From Anseranas semipalmata (taxonomy: Eukaryota; Chordata; Aves; Anseriformes; Anseranatidae), in contig VXAA01005254.1 of NCBI GenBank assembly GCA_013399115.1, positions 535,887-599,886 on the forward strand: DNA of 64,000 bases. Direction: 5' to 3'. Under the pieces are notes generated by a model. That model was not told where the DNA came from, ran no database searches, and saw nothing but the letters and a program-made list of their open reading frames with translations. A program made the position numbers and the translations under genes. Positions 26,384 through 36,933 of this stretch are shown here, piece after piece. Every line of letters begins with the position of its first letter. Position 1 is the stretch's first letter.

Positions 26384-26823
26384 GAGTGTACCCTCAGCAA
26401 GTTTGCAGATGACACAAAAGGGTTGTGCTGCCATCCAGAGGGATCTGGACACACTGGAGCAGTGGACTGATAGGAAACTCGTGAAATGCAAAGTCCTACA
26501 CCTGGGGAGGAACAACCCCATCCACCAGTACATACTGGGGGCCACCCAGCTGGAAAGCCTCCTGTTGGGAAAGGACTTGGGGGTCCTGGTGGACACAGGA
26601 GGTTCCCTCTCAACACCAGGAAGCACTTCTTTACTGTGCAGGTGATGGAGCACTGGCACAGGCTGCCCAGAGAGGTTGTGGAGTCTCCCCCTTGGAGATC
26701 TTCAAAAGCCGCCTGGACATGGTCCTGGGCAGCCTGCTCTGGGTGTCCCTGCTTGAGCAGGGGTCGGAGCAGATGGACCCCAGAGGTCCCTGCCAGCCTC
26801 AGCCATTCTGGGATTCTGTGAGT
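26384..26823 (+). mobile_element. CR1 LINE fragment with reverse-transcriptase remnant, internally deleted
   Basis: The sense strand encodes a decayed end of the CR1 reverse transcriptase: the FADD box (TTTGCAGATGAC) near 26401, then KCKVLHLGRNNP and KDLGVLVD in a shifted frame. After the codons for LVDTGG the sequence jumps to the 3' UTR (GGAAGCACTTCTTTACTGTG, then CCTGCTTGAGCAGGGGTC) and ends CATTCTGGGATTCTGTG. Relative to a full element the end of the ORF is deleted and the 5' part is missing. It cannot be active. The long minus-strand frame across it (26290-26901) is a shadow. Confidence 0.93.
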
Positions 26824-28479
26824 CCCACCAATGCAGGTTTTGCTACTGATGGAGAGAAGAAATGAGTGATATAACCTCGTGTGGTGCATTTCTGTAACCA
26901 TCTATGAATTGCAGTTAATTTCGTTCTATTTATTTATTAAAATATCTGAGTCACGTATGTAATATTGGAGATACTAAGCTTTCCCAGATACCAAGAGGTT
27001 ACACACAACTGTTATGAAAGTAGAAAAGCAGAAGAAAAAAGATGTGGAAAAGAAAAACAAAGCCAGAATTGCTTTTGTTAAACTTTTGAATCATGCTTCC
27101 ATAAAAGGCAGCAAGTCCTAATGTAGGGCAGTTTTCATGCTGCAAAGAGAAAAAGAATTTTAAATCTAATCAGCACGACATATTTAGAAAGATCTGGGGA
27201 GTAATAAAAAAGCCTGTGTGTGAATGTGTGCATATGTGTGCGTGCATGTTTTTTTTTAACAGCTGCATGGAACAACCTGTTTTAAATAAGAACAAAGGTG
27301 AACAAAGCCAGTTGTCAGTGTAGCTCACCAAATGAAGTTTTTTAGTGTGCATGACGTAAGCCATATAAAATGTATTGCCTGAGATATAACAGCACAGAGT
27401 CCAACTTGAAGTCTTTTTCTCAGGCTTTTCCTACAAAGTCATGTTTCAAGAATTTATTACATCTAGCTTCATCATTTATTTGTGTTCAGAAGGCCCAGTG
27501 TATCACCTTGTTCACCATATCTTCAGCAGCAAATTAATATCAGCCTCTCCCCTCCCTCAATATTTGAAGTTTTCACATTCTGTCAAGATGCCACTGAACT
27601 CGCATTAATATCTGTTATGCTCAGAGCAGGCAACTAGATAAGTAGAAAGTGGAGGACAAGTTTGACTTACCAGATGAGTTTGACTTACCAAAATGAAAAA
27701 ATGAAAATTGATGGAAGATTTTTACTGTTTTGGATGTTTTATGAACAAAAAATTCAGTCTGGCGAGCTACACAGGGTATTTCTTAATGTACGTAAGTAAA
27801 CACAAATTCAGGGAAAGTTTTGTTCTGTTTTGCACAAATAAAAATATTTGGGCTCTTTGTAACATGACAGAATACTTGGAGAGAGTTGCAAGGGCTGCCT
27901 TCCTTATAAATGTTACATATGTTTCTACACAGAAGATAAAGAGCCAACAGAGAGTAGGGTAGTCTGCTGGAAAGATTACAAAGGCCTGTTTACAGAGAAT
28001 TTTATAATAAGGCAATCATTTGTTACACGTCTTGACGATCTACAAGAGAAATCCATTGCTGTGCACAGTTCAGAGGATTTTAAAGAGAGCAACATATCAA
28101 AGAAATGTGTAGTCTATTAGCACATCATTAAACAGTTAAACCAATTCCATCTTTTGCTTCCCAGTTACTCTCCTCTATAGCAGAGACTGTGCCAGATGCA
28201 CAGTACAACTTCTGACTTTCAGAGGTGAGTTGGAATTTGGGATTCCTGTCTATTCCCTCCCCTGCTTTTATTTTTTGGTGTTTTTCTTATCTGGTCTCAC
28301 AATGTTGCAAGTGCTGCTTTATTCGGGAATGCAGTTTTTGGAATACGTCATCCCAATGACAGCATAAACAAGAAGAGCCATGAAATTCTGGGGAGCAAGT
28401 TAGATTTTTCTAGCTTTTAATGTGACTTAAGTGAAGGTACAGTCGAGCAATAACAACATACAGATTGCCTTTATACTTA

Positions 28480-28507
28480 TTTATATATATATATATACAC
28501 ACACACA
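28480..28507. repeat. (TA)n/(CA)n microsatellite
   Basis: About seven TA units pass directly into about six AC units. This is a compound dinucleotide repeat and probably polymorphic. Confidence 0.9.
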
Positions 28508-28973
28508 ATTTGATTCACATGCAGTAAAAGAAAAGTTGTGGAGGTTGAAGGTCTGTTTGACCTTTGCGGTGACATCCTACATGATGTCTTCTGTACCTCC
28601 GGTACTGCTGTAGTGGTGGGTACTTGGAGCAGCTGGCATGGTGATGGAGAATGCTTTAACTATTAACTCCAGCGGTGGCACAACGTGCAGGCTGTGCAGG
28701 CGCACCACTGCCATGCTGTGCCTTCTCTAACAAGCCTCGCATCTGCTGGCTCACATCCAGATGACTTCTGTGCGTCTGCATCCCATTCCCTGCACTTTTA
28801 TTTCTAAGTTGCAGAGTAAGCCGGGGGAGCTGGTGGCCTGGGATAAGTGCCCTCTGGGGTTTGCTGGTGGTCACAGGTGCCGCTGGTGACTATCATGAGG
28901 CAGCGTATGCGGTATGTGTCGCCTTGTCCCAGTGATCCGACCTAATTTAGGTATCTTTCAGCATGAAGTTGGG

Positions 28974-29150
28974 CAGGCCCTGGAACAGGTTGCCCAGAGA
29001 AGTCGTGATGTCTCCAACCTCAGAGGCATCTGAGACTCAAGTAGAGCAGGCCCTGTGCAACCTGCTCTAACTGGACCTGCTCTCAGCAGGGGCCTGGACT
29101 GCACACCTCCAAGGTCCTTTCCAACCTTGGCCATTCTGCGGTTTTATGAT
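28974..29150 (+). mobile_element. CR1 LINE 3'-end fragment
   Basis: CCTGGAACAGGTTGCCCAGA, CAACCTGCTCTAACTGGACC, AAGGTCCTTTCCAACCTTGG and CCATTCTGCGGTTTTATGAT are the CR1 3' UTR landmarks in order. It is more diverged than the copy at 30.1 kb and is 5'-truncated. Confidence 0.9.
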
Positions 29151-30094
29151 TTGTCACCCTCCAGAGGATGCCACGGGCTGCCTTGTGACTGCTTGCACCA
29201 GGGCGAGCGGTGGTGGCTTAGACTGGGGCAGGCTCTGTGGCACCCTCTGGGCATTCCCTTTAATGACCGAGGACATTGGCAATGCCCTCAGTCACCCTCC
29301 GGTCTTCTCATGGCACATGATTGTTCTGGCTGCTGTTTTTTTGTTGCCAAATTTGTGACAGGTAGAGGTATTGCTTTGAAATGTGTGGCATGGGCAGGAA
29401 TCCGCACGGCTCCTGCGAGTGGTTGGGCTTCGTGAGGTGGGTGATCCCTTCTGGTCTGGACCCCCAGCGTCCCCTCCCTTCTTCGAGCCACATCTGTACA
29501 AAGCTGCCTGCTATGGACACACAGCTGCTTGCCTAATATAAATACTGAGTAATGTCTTGACATCCCTGAAACGGAAGAAAGAAGAGCCAGAGCAGACATG
29601 AGGGGACAGCTAAGAGGGTTGCGGATCTGGGAGAGGTGGGGGTTAGAAATGGAGCGGGGGTGAGGAGGAGCCTGGGACCGCACGGTGCGTGCAGCAGGAC
29701 TAGGACGAGCTGTGCAGTCAGCTCAGAGGCCAGAGCCGGCAGGGACTGGGCCTGCAGCCAGACGTCCTCCTCGTGTCCTCCGCAGAGCCAGCAGCGCCGC
29801 CGGGCCCCAGCCTTGCCCTCTGCTGCTGATCGTGGTCAATCCCGTCTGCCAGCAGGCAGCTCTGAAACTTGCTTGCAGAGTGCTCTGTACCCTTCTGCTA
29901 GCGGATTGCCTCGAGGCTGCCAACCTGCTTTTGCTATCCGTTGTTTTGCTAACTCATGTTGCAGGCTTTTATGCAGTGATCTAAAGGATCTAAACGCTTC
30001 TGATGATCCCTCTAGGTGCCAACGGTGGATATTTATTGTAGTGTTTCCCATTGTGTATGTAGTTTCCTCTTGTTAAAGAATGTGTAGCTCTGTT

Positions 30095-30323
30095 AGATCT
30101 TAGGAAAAACTTCTTTACTAAAAGGGTTGTGAGGCATTGGAACAGGCTGCCCAGGGAAGGGGCTGAGTCACCATCCCTGGAGGTATTCAAAAGGCATTTA
30201 GATGTAGAGCTTAGTGATATGGTTTAGTGGAGGACTTGTTAGTGTTAGGTCATAGGTTGGACTGGGTGATCTTGGAGGTCTCTTCCAACCTAAAGGATTC
30301 TGTGATTCTGTGATTCTGTGATT
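30095..30323 (+). mobile_element. CR1 LINE 3'-end fragment with three terminal octamers
   Basis: The fragment runs from GATCTTAGGAAAAACTTCTT through ATTGGAACAGGCTGCCCAGG to GGTCTCTTCCAACCTAAAGG. It ends in exactly three tandem ATTCTGTG units (30297-30320), the CR1 3' hallmark. It shares the segment AGTGGAGGACTTG...AGTGTTAGGTCATAGG with the minus-strand copy at 51937-52049, so both belong to one subfamily. Confidence 0.95.
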
Positions 30324-31196
30324 GCAAAGGCAAGCACTCAAGGACACAGTAAGTAGATGAAGCAGAACATTTGTCTGCTTGATGCATGTGAGCTGTGATC
30401 ATTTCTAATTACGTAATCAAACCCAGGTTTTGTGCAGAAACCTTTCCTCTGACCCTGAGAAAGATAGGAACACGTTGGGATGCATCAGCTTCGCATGCAG
30501 CAGGCAGCGAGTTCTCTGTAGGACCCCAGCTTCATTTTGGAAAGTGTTTAGTGAATGAGGTAGGGGAGAATAAAAAGGAAGAGGGTGATTAGGGCTGTTA
30601 TATGTTTCCCTGGAAAATGTGACTCTACCTCTGTTGAGGTAGCGTGACGGATTTCCTACATGGTGCTAGTAAAGTCACATGAAGCTAATTTACATGGGTT
30701 ATGAATATTTTTACTCTGAGAATGACTCCCATTTTGGGGAGCTTGATGGAGATGGGGGCTCTGACGTGCAGGAGCTTGGAGACACACAGGGCTGGGGCCC
30801 TGGCACCCGCAGCACCCGCAGCACCCACAGGCTTCAGGGTGCTGAAGGTCGCGTCCTAAGTGCCCTGGAGCAGCAGTCCCAGACGAGACCTCAGTCCCTT
30901 GGTGCTTCAGTTTCCCACCCAGGAACCGGCAGTTCTGTGCTTAGCGGTGTCTGATGAATGCATTGTAAGTAGGGCCTTGAATAGAGAGCATAAAATCAAT
31001 CGTTAAGCACCTGCTTTGCAAATGAGCACTGCCCAGCCTATATACTGAGAGAGGCAGGCGTGCTAAGGAAAAATAGTGAAAGAACGGGGAATTAAATAGT
31101 TTCCCCCAAATGTAAACACACACTGGTCCATTGTTGTGGATAATAATATTAGACATGATAAGCTTTCAGTGTTTTTGGATATTACAGGCTTCTTGA

Positions 31197-31280
31197 TAAA
31201 AAGGGATGGGGAATGGGAAGAGGAAGAGGAAAGAAAGGGGGAAGGAGAAGGGGAATGGGAAGGGCAAGGAAGGGAAGAGT
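31197..31280 (+). repeat. Purine-rich (G/A) tract
   Basis: About 80 bases are almost entirely G and A, with repeated GGGAA, GGAAG and GGGGAA motifs and only isolated T or C. It lies just upstream of the GC-rich block. Such tracts can form triplex or quadruplex structures; no specific function is shown. Confidence 0.7.
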
Positions 31281-31624
31281 GGTTTCTAGTTCTCATGGTG
31301 GAGACTGGAAGGGTGACCGTGGCCAACCTAGGGAGTCCTTGGGCAAGTGGAAGGAATCCCCAAACTCTCTTGTGTTGCTTTGGGAACAAAGGGGCTGATT
31401 TAGGACTTCTTGACGCAGGGAGCGGGCAGAGCGGTGCTTTTCAGACCCCGCGCAGCCCGTGGGTTAGCCTTGCCGCTACTGTGCCTGAATTCGGAGGACC
31501 AAATACGCACGTACATTACATCCACGGGGTGGGGGGCGTGAATCGCTGCACCCCGCAGACGCCCCGCGTGGAGCCCGGCGCCCACAGCGGGGCTGCCAGG
31601 GGCAGCGAAGGGCAGCGAAGGGCA

Positions 31625-31672
31625 GCCCCCTCCCCTCTGCACCCCCCTTCTCCCTGCCGCACCCCCGTCCCC
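31625..31672 (-). other. Putative G-quadruplex sequence (C-rich on +)
   Basis: The + strand has successive runs of C (CCCCCTCCCC, ACCCCCC, CTCCC, CACCCCCGTCCCC), so the minus strand has more than four G-runs with short loops. It abuts the assembly gap directly, which may explain why sequencing failed there. Confidence 0.6.
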
Positions 31673-31839
31673 NNNNNNNNNNNNNNNNNNNNNNNNNNNN
31701 NNNNNNNNNNNNNNNNNNNNNNNNNNNNNNNNNNNNNNNNNNNNNNNNNNNNNNNNNNNNNNNNNNNNNNNNNNNNNNNNNNNNNNNNNNNNNNNNNNNN
31801 NNNNNNNNNNNNNNNNNNNNNNNNNNNNNNNNNNNNNNN
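31673..31839. other. Assembly gap (167 N)
   Basis: All bases are N. Flanks are extremely C-rich on the left and AT-rich with a splice-donor consensus on the right. Open frames that run through it are artefacts. Confidence 0.99.
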
Positions 31840-31845
31840 CCAATT

Positions 31846-31856
31846 ATAAGGTAAGA
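31846..31856 (+). other. FILIP1: Consensus splice donor next to the gap
   Basis: TATAAG|GTAAGA has AAG|GTAAGA at 31848-31856, a strong U1 match. It begins only 11 bases after the gap. If used, the exon it ends would lie mostly or wholly within the missing sequence. No transcript evidence is available here. Confidence 0.35.
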
Positions 31857-32487
31857 TAATTCCGGTTTCTTTAATTATTTTAATTATTTTTACTTTTGCA
31901 TTTTTAATTGGAGCAGCGCTCATTGCTCTCGTACATGCGCACTCCGCTCGCTAGCTGGACGCCGGGCATAAGCGGGGAGCAGGGGGTGCCCGCCCCGTGC
32001 CCGGGGGGGGCCGGGGTCCCGAGAGCTGCCGCTGAGGCCGGGAGGGAGCCCCCCAGGTGCCGGGGGGTGCTCTGGGGCCCCCCGGGAGGGGCTGCGCCTT
32101 GAGGGGTCAGGGAAGGACGACCGCAGGCTTGGCAGGGCGCGGCTTCTTCCTTTTCGCGCGGATGCTCTGCTCGCCCTCCCTCTCAGCTGTGAAATTAGCG
32201 TGGATGTCTTAATTGGGACTGGGGGGTGGGCTGGAAAAAAGTGCCTGCCCGGTTGTAACGCTGCTTCATTCCCTGAGCAAGTTTTGTTTGTGGTGGTGTT
32301 CTTGGAGGTCTTTAGTGCGCTCCTTGCTTGGGCGAGATACGGGCGAGTCGGTGGGACGCCGAGTCTGGGAAGTGTTCCTTCTCCCAGACAGCCGCCTGAC
32401 TCGCCGTTCGGATGCACAGGCAGCTTCAGCACAGGCGAACTGCTTCAGCAAGGTGGATTTTCATTTTTAAAAAATCAGTGTTAGAAA

Positions 32488-32508
32488 TTAAAAATAAAAA
32501 AAAAAAAG
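32488..32508. repeat. A-rich low-complexity run
   Basis: The run AAAAATAAAAAAAAAAAA ends the GC-rich block abruptly. It could be a decayed poly(A) tail, but no gene body ending there is recognisable. Confidence 0.7.
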
Positions 32509-33305
32509 GAGCAAAGAAATCATTGTATAAGACAATCAATGTCAATATAAGGCAATCAATTTCCTAAATCAAGAAAATGTTTTCCATGATATAATATGGG
32601 AACTGTCATGTAGTTTTGAAGTAGCAAGAGTATTAATTTGCTTTTGATATTGTTTGATACAATCACTTCTCAAAAGTTAATTCAGCACTGAAGAATACAT
32701 GTTTTTTTTTACACTTTAATTTTGCATAGTATGCAGCCACAAAAGTTTGTCCTTAGGTTCACTAGAACTGATAACTATTTTTTTTTTACAAGTTTGATTT
32801 GTTTTCATAGTTGACCTTGTGATAATTGAACAGCATCTTGGGAAGCTCTGTAGCAAGACAATCCAAGCACATGTCTCTTTGTTGGTTGGCTTTAAAGTTT
32901 GATGGATAGCAAGGAGAAAGTAGCACAAACGTAGTTTATTGTTTTGCCTGCCCTAGGACCTGATCTCATTTATATCGTTCTTCTGTCAGTGGAGATGGGT
33001 ATGAGGGAAGGCCTGAAGCTGGTGACGTGAAAGAGTTGCCTAATTTTCAGTTGCCCAGCCTGGCTGTTGTTGGGCCTGATTGTTTTGCTTCCAAGGGAGC
33101 CTGGCCACCTTTGGCCTCTCCTTGGTTTGAGCAGAAATTGCGGGTGCTCAGAGTCCCTGAAACTCAGCCACTGGGTGTCCCAGCCTGGTACCAAACACAG
33201 AAATATGAAATCAGAAATCAGAAGTCAGAAATAATGTGGAGAAGTGGAGGATTTCTCAGTGGCCATAGAAGTAATTTTCCAAATCAGCTGTTGTACATTA
33301 AGCAG

Positions 33306-33319
33306 AAAAAAAAAAAAAA
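33306..33319. repeat. Poly(A) tract
   Basis: Fourteen consecutive A follow AAGCAG. No associated element is recognised. Confidence 0.8.
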
Positions 33320-36300
33320 GTGAAGAGGGAACTGCTTTATTAAGTTAAAGCACCTCTTGCTGGCATTCATCGTCCTGGGATTGTAGCATGTGGCCCCTCA
33401 TATCACTTAATGGGCAGCAGCTTTCGAGCTAGTGCTAGGAAGTCGCCCAGTTTGTCTGACGCTGCACCAGTGCAGTACCAAGCTCCTCAGGGTGAAGTGG
33501 AAAGACAGGAAAGAGGAGAGGGTGAAGGCATTCGCGTGCCCAGTGCTTCCTCAGGACAGCTGTATGAGGGGCAGAAACACCGCAAAACGGTGTGGTTGGC
33601 CCCTCAGGGAGGAAGCAGCCTTCATCAGCTGCCAGTCAGCTCATCCTTGGAGTCCTCATTAGCATGCTTCTCTTCCCAGCCACCCGCAAAATAGAGCAGA
33701 AGTCATTACATCCCATCTCAACAAACTTCTAGGAGTTGAAATGGTGAAAGAGGGTACTACAGGAGCAGCACATCTGAGATGGCTGATCTGAGCAGCAACG
33801 AGGAGCTCTGTGGACCTCCAGGCTGTGTATGAGCTCAGCTAAAAGGTGCTCCAGAGATCTCATCTGCTTCCCATCCTTTTATCTGACGTTCCTTCTGCTG
33901 CCCCTGTCTTGACAGTGGGGGAAATAGCTCCTCACATCTCTCTGGGTTACTCTCTGCATTGGCCCCTCTTCTGAGTTCTTCATTAAACACTTGGAGATAC
34001 CTTGGGAAGCTCAACTTAGTCTTCTTGCACGGGGCGGGGGGGCTAAACCAGGCCAACACAGCTGAAGTGTGGTGCCAAAATGTTGGTGCACACACGGACC
34101 GCTCGTGTGCTTTCAGGTCGTGCTCTGCCTCCCCAGGGTTTCCTTGCACAGGTGGGGGCCCATTTCTGCGCTAGAGGTGGGAAAGTTTGCATAGGCCTTG
34201 GTGATGTTTTCATGATGGAAGAACTCTTTTCACTTTTACATGCTCTATTTAAAACATTCTGAAGTGAACGCTTACATGAGGGGAGAGGTGTTGTTTTTGG
34301 AAAACACTGAGCATCTTACCCCAGATAACTGAAACTTCTTTGTATTTTCTTAAAATCTTGTAAGCCACCTTGGAGAATGGCTCTCTTATCAGCTGTCAGT
34401 GCTAGGCAGGGTTTTTATACTTCCCCGTTTGCTATGTTTATTGTATTTCAAATGTATTCATGAAGTTTATGATCCTTTAGAAAGCAAGAAAATGCATACT
34501 GATCGCTATTTGTAATTTCTTTTGCAAATGTAGGCAAGAACTAATGCTTGATGTTGGCTATTGAAGGTATGAAGGTATTGCTGCTGCTACTTCTTTTACC
34601 ATTTACAAATAAAATAAGTCCCATCTAAAATCCAGTAATGCCCATCTAAGCTCTTCTGGTATGAAGCTATTGCAGTGTTTTTCAAAACCACGAAAACATC
34701 ATCCTCCAGCTGTAAGTTATAATTCATGTTGAAGTCTCGCTCTGGTCTGAGAAGAGACGCTGTGAAAATGGTACCGTGGGGTTCCTCCTGCGCGTCTCAG
34801 CGAATGACCTTGACATATGCAGCAATAAAACAGCAAAAACAATGTACGTGGCTAAACTAAGTCCATAGCTTTAGTAATCCAATGAATTGATTGGACTTAA
34901 AGGGAATGTTAAACCACCCTGATGGCTAACCAGCGGCATTAATCCAGCACAGGCTCCGGCAAGGAGCCCCTCAGCCCTTGTTCATTCCCCACTGGAAGGA
35001 CTAGGGACAGCCGTCTGTGTCCGCTGCCACCTGTCCTTCAGGGCACAGGCAGGGGCCCCGTAAGGCCGGAGCTGTGCCTGCAGCAGACTGAAGCCCTGCC
35101 TGTGCTGGACACCTCTTTGCAACGTACCCAGTGTGCCCAGTGTGCCCTTTTTACAAAGCGAGTCTGCACTGTAATGCAGAACTGTCTCCTACAAATACCT
35201 TGACACAATAGCCAGACTTTCTGGCAGCAGGCATGTAGCTGAGGGGGGAAAATTGTATGGTTTTGGCCAGGTTTCCTTTATGGAAAAAATGCCTTCTAGA
35301 CCTGAAAGAGTGATTAGCCCCAGCCTGAACAAGTAATTCAGGACTGGTAGGACAAAGCACAGGCGTATAACCATAACAAAAGAAATGGAGCTACATCCCT
35401 GGAGGGACAGGGTTCAGGGATATCAGCATCCCAGCGCGCCTCTGAGGATCAATCCGAAGCTTAGAGGAGGGAAGGGGAAGCAGAAGGACCTTGTGCAATG
35501 AAAGCTTCAGCACCAAACCCACAGGAAGGAGGATGGGGAGGGCTTGGTGCCCATCCACTCATATCTAGGATGTTTTTAAGTGGGGCAGCTAACAGTTTGC
35601 ACATATTCATACCTAAGGCTTTGCTATTTTATTTATCCAATTTACTGTAAAGGGGAGAGCTATCATCTTGGATGCTGGACAGCTGCAGGGCACCCGTTCT
35701 TCAATAGCAAAAGTAGGGAAGGAGAGAGAAGAGCACCTGAACCCTCACGACAGCAGAAGGCCAGGTACTCAGAGAGTGACTTGGGCTTGCATTTTGGCGT
35801 AATATTTACAGAAACCCGTGGGGAAAGGAGGGTACTGCGCAGATCTCAGAAGTGCTTTCCGCTGACAAGTAGGCGTCAGGATGAAGCAGTCACCGGGCGT
35901 TGAGCAGATCTGCCTTCATCCCCACTGCAGTCTGTATTGTCAACCCTTTAGAGTCTTATGGATGAATGCAGATTATGTAATTTTATCCCAATATTTCTCC
36001 CCCTCTCTAAAAAAAAAAAAGCAAATCGAGACAGCAAATACAGGGACTGGACTCAGAGTGCCAAACTGTTGGCTTTTTAATGTTTTGACTAGCTCACATT
36101 TCATTATTAAAGTGCCTTTTTTTTTCCTTTTTGCTTATTCTGACCCTCAATGCAGGTGCTTTCAACCTCTTGACAACCCAGAATGCAGTTGCTCTGGATC
36201 ATACCTTAAGGACACGCGTGCTCCGCGTCTCTGAGGTGCTTTCAGTGTTGCGTCGGAGCCCACGCAGGTCAGCGTCACTTAGCGAGCACTGGCAGCAGCA

Positions 36301-36902
36301 GCCAGATGAGAAGCCTGGTAACAAAGCAGCTGTGAGGGTCAAGATGGGGCAACACCACTTTGCAATCCTGCTGAAATTCCGGTTTAGCCACTGAGGGGTG
36401 AGAGTTGCACAGAAGATAGAAAAGCAGGAGCGGGCTTAAACTCAGCTTTATTTTAGTGGTTAGAAATAGCACTGAAAAGCTGTAGATTTTGTTTATTCCT
36501 TTGGCACCTGTGCAGCTTTCCCATCCATCCCTCACAGAAGCAGTTTCTCTGGCTGGGGAAAACAGAAGTGTCATCAAGTATCGGACTTCTGTGAAAGCTC
36601 CCTTGTCAGCCCCTAGGCAATCTGGTTTCACTGTCTAAAAGCTGAGGCAGGACAAAATGCTCCACGGTGCTTCCTACCTTGTTCAATATGCGCTTGTAAG
36701 CTCATTCACCTGGTTGTACTGGCACAGTTATGGCAGATTATTTTTGCTTTTCCCAGAGGTGCAAGTCCAGTTATTCCATACTGCTGACTCTCCCGGTAGG
36801 TGCGGCACGGCAGTGACAGGGCTCATGCGCTTTCTCCTCCTGTTGCTCAGTCTCATACCTGGCATTTCTTTGTCTTAGTTTAACAAACAGGTATTTGTTC
36901 TA

Positions 36903-36933
36903 TTTTTTTTTTCCTTTTTTTTTTTTTTTTTTT
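36903..36933. repeat. Poly(T) tract
   Basis: About 30 bases are T, broken only by two C. This is low-complexity DNA; no retroelement body could be assigned on either side. Confidence 0.85.

Larger units (their letters stand above)
31400..32460. promoter_or_regulatory. FILIP1: Intragenic CpG-rich block, possible alternative FILIP1 promoter
   Basis: CpG dinucleotides are dense at 31410-31670 and again at 31900-32180 and 32320-32420, unlike the CpG-poor intron around it. The block is split by a 167-base gap. An AT-rich stretch of about 60 bases (31851-31910) follows the gap. A consensus splice donor, AAG|GTAAGA, sits at 31850/31851. The block ends abruptly in an A-rich run near 32.5 kb. The paralogue FILIP1L is known to use an internal promoter upstream of its large coiled-coil exon, and short FILIP forms have been described, so a similar role is plausible. 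It could also be an orphan CpG island of another or no transcript. Confidence 0.5.

Noticed and set aside
26290..26901. 203-codon minus-strand open frame
   Set aside because: It is the antisense of a CR1 fragment; the sense strand holds the reverse-transcriptase remnant.
31136..31923. Long frames running through the N gap (237, 147 and 135 codons)
   Set aside because: They are open only because the gap contains no stop codons.
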